The notes under the pieces: model-generated
Seen by the model: only the letters and a program-made list of their open reading frames with translations
Databases searched by the model: none
What the model was told of the DNA's origin: nothing
Made by a program: the position numbers and the translations under genes
From: Lachnospiraceae bacterium
GTDB lineage: Bacteria > Bacillota > Clostridia > Lachnospirales > Lachnospiraceae
Direction of reading: 5' to 3'
Length of the DNA stretch: 52,909 nucleotides
Assembly (NCBI GenBank): GCA_017442865.1
Contig: JAFRXK010000052.1
Span: forward strand, 1-52,909
Shown here: piece by piece, positions 49,713 through 52,909 of the stretch
Numbering within the stretch: the first letter of the stretch is position 1
Layout of the letters: each line of letters starts with the position of its first letter

Positions 49713-51245
49713 ATGAAAAATTTTAAGAAGATTCTTGCATTTGCACTTGTATTCGTTATGGTATTCGGTATGAGTGTTATTTCAAGAGCTGACGAGACAG
49801 AGACAGAGGAATTACCGGATCTTATTCTTGATGGTGGCGAAGAAGGCAAAAGTACTATGATTGGACATTTTGATGCACCAAAGAAGAAGGGTACTCCAAC
49901 AGATGATTATAAGTATCTGGGATATGCGTCATTCCTTGATATGGTACCTGAAAAGTCTATTGAGGAAGGCAATTACAGATATCTTGTTATGACCTATACA
50001 GGCGATATTACTCAGCTCAGACTTGAGTTTAATCACCTGTATGAAGATGAAACACAGGATTTACCGGGACCATTCTGGTTCAATCCTGAAGGACAGACAT
50101 GCTATTTTGTTACTGCTGACGGAAGCGAGATTCCACTTATCGGTGACAATACAACTATCGTTATCGACCTTTTAAATTCAGTTCATCCAGAGGATCCGAT
50201 TGATGCTGATGGCGTTGATCTTAGCTGGTACTATACAGGTATCCATATGCACTGTGACGAGATGATTACACATGGAAATGCACAGGGCTTTGATATTACA
50301 GAAGCATATCTTACTGTAAAGAATCCGTTTGACGAGCCTGAGACAGAAGAGGAAACAGAGCCAGAGACAGAAGAGCCTGCAACAGAAGCCCCGACAGAGC
50401 CAGAGACAGAAGAAGTAACAGAGCCTGATACAGAGGCACCTACAGAGGAAGTAATAGAGCCGGAGACAGAGGCCCCGACAGAGCCAGAGACAGAAGAGCC
50501 TGCAACAGAAGCTCCTACAGAGGCAGAGACAGAGGCACCTACAGAGGCGGTTACAGAGCCAGAGACAGAGAAGTCTATGGAAGCAATTATTCTCGATGGC
50601 GGTGAAGAAGGCAAGAGTAGTTTTATTAAGCATTTTGTGAATACGAATGCAGCTACATATGATGCAGAAGGCAATATGTTAGAGCCTGCTTACAAGTATT
50701 TAGGATATGTTTCATTCCTTGATCTTGCAAATGAAAATTATAAGTATCTTGCTATGACATATACAGGCGATATCAAGTTCTTAAGACTTCAGTTTGTACA
50801 TGATGCGGGTGGCAAAGATGAAGAGTTTGGTGATGTTCTTTGGTTTGATCCAGAGCAGGAGAATCATTTTGTGACAGCAGACGGAAGCGAGATTCCGTTA
50901 GTTGGCAACAACACTACAATTATCATTGACCTTGAAAAGTCCGGCGCTGAGATGGACTGGTACAATTCAGGTATGCATGTTCATGTAAATGATATTGCTG
51001 ATATCAATGTTACTTATGCAGCACTTTTGACAGAGCTTCCTAAGGAAGGCGAAGAGCTTCCTACAGAGAACACTGTAGATCCTGCAAATGTACCTGATAA
51101 GCCAAACGGCGGTAACGGTGGCAATGGCGGCAAGACTCCTGCAACAGGAGACAATATGCCTGTAGCAGCTGCTGCAGCAGCAGGAATCCTTTCACTGGCT
51201 GTGCTTGGAGCTACAGTAGTTATCCGCAAAAGACGCCTTCAGTAG
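49713..51245 (+). CDS. cell-wall-anchored surface protein with two repeat modules
   Basis: The 510-residue product is secreted: Sec signal peptide MKNFKKILAFALVFVMVFGM with cleavage near residue 26. Two copies of a module of about 130-170 residues follow (about 34-205 and 290-430), each starting LDGGEEGKS and containing YKYLGY(A/V)SFLD, YLxMTYTGDI, FVTADGSEIPL and a D(L/W)WY-x-GxHxH end. Between them lies an acidic Thr/Glu/Pro linker (about 206-288; repeats of PETE, EAPT). The C-terminus has a glycine/proline stretch (KPNGGNGGNGGKTPATGD), a hydrophobic helix and RKRRLQ: the layout of a sortase signal with TPATG in place of LPxTG. I do not recognise the module; a beta-rich, carbohydrate-binding fold is plausible. 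RBS AAGGAG precedes ATG 49713. Confidence 0.82.
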   Translation: MKNFKKILAFALVFVMVFGMSVISRADETETEELPDLILDGGEEGKSTMIGHFDAPKKKGTPTDDYKYLGYASFLDMVPEKSIEEGNYRYLVMTYTGDITQLRLEFNHLYEDETQDLPGPFWFNPEGQTCYFVTADGSEIPLIGDNTTIVIDLLNSVHPEDPIDADGVDLSWYYTGIHMHCDEMITHGNAQGFDITEAYLTVKNPFDEPETEEETEPETEEPATEAPTEPETEEVTEPDTEAPTEEVIEPETEAPTEPETEEPATEAPTEAETEAPTEAVTEPETEKSMEAIILDGGEEGKSSFIKHFVNTNAATYDAEGNMLEPAYKYLGYVSFLDLANENYKYLAMTYTGDIKFLRLQFVHDAGGKDEEFGDVLWFDPEQENHFVTADGSEIPLVGNNTTIIIDLEKSGAEMDWYNSGMHVHVNDIADINVTYAALLTELPKEGEELPTENTVDPANVPDKPNGGNGGNGGKTPATGDNMPVAAAAAAGILSLAVLGATVVIRKRRLQ

Positions 51246-51283
51246 CAGATAATATTCTTATGATTTAATAAAAATGTTAATAT

Positions 51284-51324
51284 ACAGAATGTCCATTATA
51301 TATATGATGGACATTCTGTTTTTT
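51284..51324 (+). terminator. terminator between the two surface-protein genes
   Basis: ACAGAATGTCCAT (51284-51296) and ATGGACATTCTGT (51307-51319) form a perfect 13-bp stem followed by TTTTTT. Confidence 0.92.
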
Positions 51325-51387
51325 GTGCACAAATACAGAAAAACGTTTAATTAACAAGCTGTTTCTTGTAAAAAGTGCTTATTATTG

Positions 51388-51417
51388 TTGACAGTGAAGA
51401 GTAAAAAAGTATATAAT
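51388..51417 (+). promoter_or_regulatory. promoter of the second surface-protein gene
   Basis: TTGACA (51388-51393), 18-bp spacer, TATAAT (51412-51417), 66 bases upstream of the start. Confidence 0.75.
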
Positions 51418-51482
51418 TTAAATAGTTGCATTGGCAGACTTCGAGTCAAACAGAATATGCAAACTAAAAAGGAGGTAGAAAA

Positions 51483-52909
51483 ATGAAGAAAATTAAGAAA
51501 ATCCTTGCGATTGTTCTTACAATTGCTATGGTATTTGGTACACAGTCATTCGCACTCGCTGACGGCGAGGAAGAAGGCTTACCAAATCTCGTTCTTGACG
51601 GTGGCGAAGAGGGCGCAAGTACAATGATTGGCCATTTCGATGCACCTACAAAGAGAAATGTTCCTACAGATGATTATAAGTATCAGGGCTTTGCATCATT
51701 CCTTGATATGGTACCTGATCTTCCTATCGAAGATGGTAACTACAGATATCTTGTTATGGAATATACAGGTGATATCACACAGCTCAGATTTGAGTTTAAC
51801 CGTGTTACAAATCCAGAGACAGGTGAGCAGGAATTACAGGGACCGTTCTGGTTCAATCCTGAAGGACAGACATGCTATTTCGTTACATATGACGGAAGCG
51901 AGATTCCGCTTATCGGTGACAACACATTTATCGTTATCGACCTTCTGAACTCAGTTCATCCTGCGGATCCGATTGATGCTGATGGCGTTGACCTTAGCTG
52001 GTATACATCAGGTATTCATATGCACTGTGATGAGATGGTTACTCATGGTGATGGAGCAGGCTATGATATCACACAGGCTTATTTGACAGACAGCCTTGAT
52101 AAGATTGTATGGCCGGAGCCTGATACAGAGCCTGATACAGAGCCTGTAACAGAGCCTGTAACAGAGCCTGATACAGAGCCTGTAACAGAAACAGACGCTC
52201 CACAGCCTGAGTTACCGGATGTAATCGTACTTGATGAAGGTGACGGCGGTGGATTCTGCGGACATTCAATTACATCAGCTGCTGACGGATGGCAATACGG
52301 CGGATATGTATATCTTAAGGGCGCTACAGCTGATTACAAGTATCTCCAGTTAACATACACAGGATCACTTGCAAATGACCGTTTTGAGATTATTGGTGAT
52401 GATATATACTGGTTTGATACATGGCAGGCAAACAAGTTTGTAGATGTAAACGGCAATGATTTTGATACATCATACTCAGATGAAGCTAGAACAATCGTTA
52501 TCGATTTAGAGAAGTCAGGTGTTGCTCTTGGTTATGGCGAAGGCTTACACATCCACACAGAGAACCTTGCAACAAACGGCGGTGTTAACTTTATCGATGG
52601 TAGACTTCTTAAGTCATACGTGCCTGAGCCAGAGCCTGTAACAGAGCCTGATACAGAACCAGAGACACAGGAGCCTGAGACAGAGCCTGTAACAGAGCCT
52701 GAGACACAGGAGCCTGAGACAGAAGCACCTGCAGAGCCTGTTGCAGTAGTTGAGGGTGAAGATTACAACACAGCAGATACAGGCGTTTCAGTAAAGAACT
52801 TCAACGATGAAGACCTTGTATGTAACATTGCAAGCGGAACAAACTTAACTTATACAATTACAGTACCTGAGGACGGATATTACAGATTCGATACAATCGG
52901 TGCTATGAA
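51483..52909 (+). CDS. second modular surface protein (cut by the window end)
   Basis: The frame is open from ATG 51483 (AAGGAGG at 51470-51476) to the window edge, 475 codons, with no stop. The signal peptide is MKKIKKILAIVLTIAMVFGT. Module 1 (about 35-205) is nearly identical in sequence to module 1 of the upstream protein (LDGGEEGASTMIGHFDAP, YFVTYDGSEIPLIGDN), showing tandem gene duplication. A Thr/Glu/Pro linker (PDTEPVTEPVTEPDTEP), a diverged module 2 (about 243-380; FCGHSITSAADGW, LHIHTEN) and a second linker follow. The last part begins EGEDYNTADTGVSVKNFND and LTYTITVPEDGYYRFD, resembling a CBM6-type carbohydrate-binding beta sandwich. Domain order suggests a large extracellular glycan-binding or glycan-degrading protein; any catalytic part lies beyond the window. 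Confidence 0.85.
   Translation, partial: MKKIKKILAIVLTIAMVFGTQSFALADGEEEGLPNLVLDGGEEGASTMIGHFDAPTKRNVPTDDYKYQGFASFLDMVPDLPIEDGNYRYLVMEYTGDITQLRFEFNRVTNPETGEQELQGPFWFNPEGQTCYFVTYDGSEIPLIGDNTFIVIDLLNSVHPADPIDADGVDLSWYTSGIHMHCDEMVTHGDGAGYDITQAYLTDSLDKIVWPEPDTEPDTEPVTEPVTEPDTEPVTETDAPQPELPDVIVLDEGDGGGFCGHSITSAADGWQYGGYVYLKGATADYKYLQLTYTGSLANDRFEIIGDDIYWFDTWQANKFVDVNGNDFDTSYSDEARTIVIDLEKSGVALGYGEGLHIHTENLATNGGVNFIDGRLLKSYVPEPEPVTEPDTEPETQEPETEPVTEPETQEPETEAPAEPVAVVEGEDYNTADTGVSVKNFNDEDLVCNIASGTNLTYTITVPEDGYYRFDTIGAM

Noticed and set aside
50178..50674. Antisense Ser/Val-rich and Cys/Leu-rich frames over the surface-protein linker; also considered as a CRISPR-like repeat
   Set aside because: The repeats are coding Thr/Glu/Pro codons of variable unit length, with no spacers; the antisense frames are by-products.

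Overview
The window reads as chromosomal DNA of a low-GC Gram-positive anaerobe of the class Clostridia, most likely family Lachnospiraceae. This is inferred from gene content (DapL lysine route, glycyl-tRNA synthetase of the single-chain type, rubredoxin, FeoA-FeoA-FeoB, MscL with a C-terminal zinc ribbon, LuxS), from strong AGGAGG ribosome-binding sites and from sigma-A type promoters. No rRNA, tRNA or CRISPR array was seen. The left edge holds the tail of a broken IS200/IS605 transposase and the right edge cuts a large surface-protein gene.

Layout. 1-7.6 kb: mscL, an uncharacterised gene followed by a DUF2974 hydrolase-like gene, then M16C peptidase-era-recO as one tight run. 7.6-9.1 kb: a two-gene Panacea (DUF4065) module behind a strong promoter that contains a LexA-like palindrome. 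9.2-20.2 kb: a lipoprotein, glyQS, a GNAT, a Zn/Cd-type P1B ATPase with a histidine-rich repeat linker and a SmtB/ArsR-like operator, an AI-2E family exporter, two small membrane proteins, dapL, a PHP phosphatase and a YbaK-like protein. 20.3-26.4 kb: central glycolysis (gap, a PGK-TPI fusion gene, gpmI) with rubredoxin and a DUF3877-like gene between.

26.5-37.5 kb is the accessory region. Two orphan AbiEi-type antitoxins are each followed by related hairpins and degraded DNA where the toxin would be. Next comes a divergent XRE regulator, then a five-gene, visibly A+T-richer block: a membrane-anchored coiled-coil/NPCBM-like protein, a small two-helix membrane protein, a P-loop ATPase of unrecognised family, a membrane-anchored beta-rich protein, and a 1113-residue NACHT NTPase with a long pentapeptide-repeat C-terminus. 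A broken dinJ-yafQ pair marks its right edge. I read this block as the best candidate for an undescribed, probably membrane-associated, defence or stress-sensing system. This is inference; no known named system was matched.

37.6-52.9 kb: fucO, an intact Phd/RelE-type toxin-antitoxin pair, an NhaC-family antiporter, a possibly structured leader before a YegP-like gene, a membrane-fused spermidine-synthase-like protein, luxS, a truncated BlaR1-derived sensor, and a complete ferrous-iron regulon (divergent DtxR-like repressor, feoA, feoA, feoB, and a small Cys-rich Feo partner) with matching TTAG-n6-CTAA operators at two promoters. The window ends in two tandem surface proteins built from the same repeated module with Thr/Glu/Pro-rich linkers; the first carries a sortase-like anchor and the second ends in a CBM6-like domain cut by the window edge.
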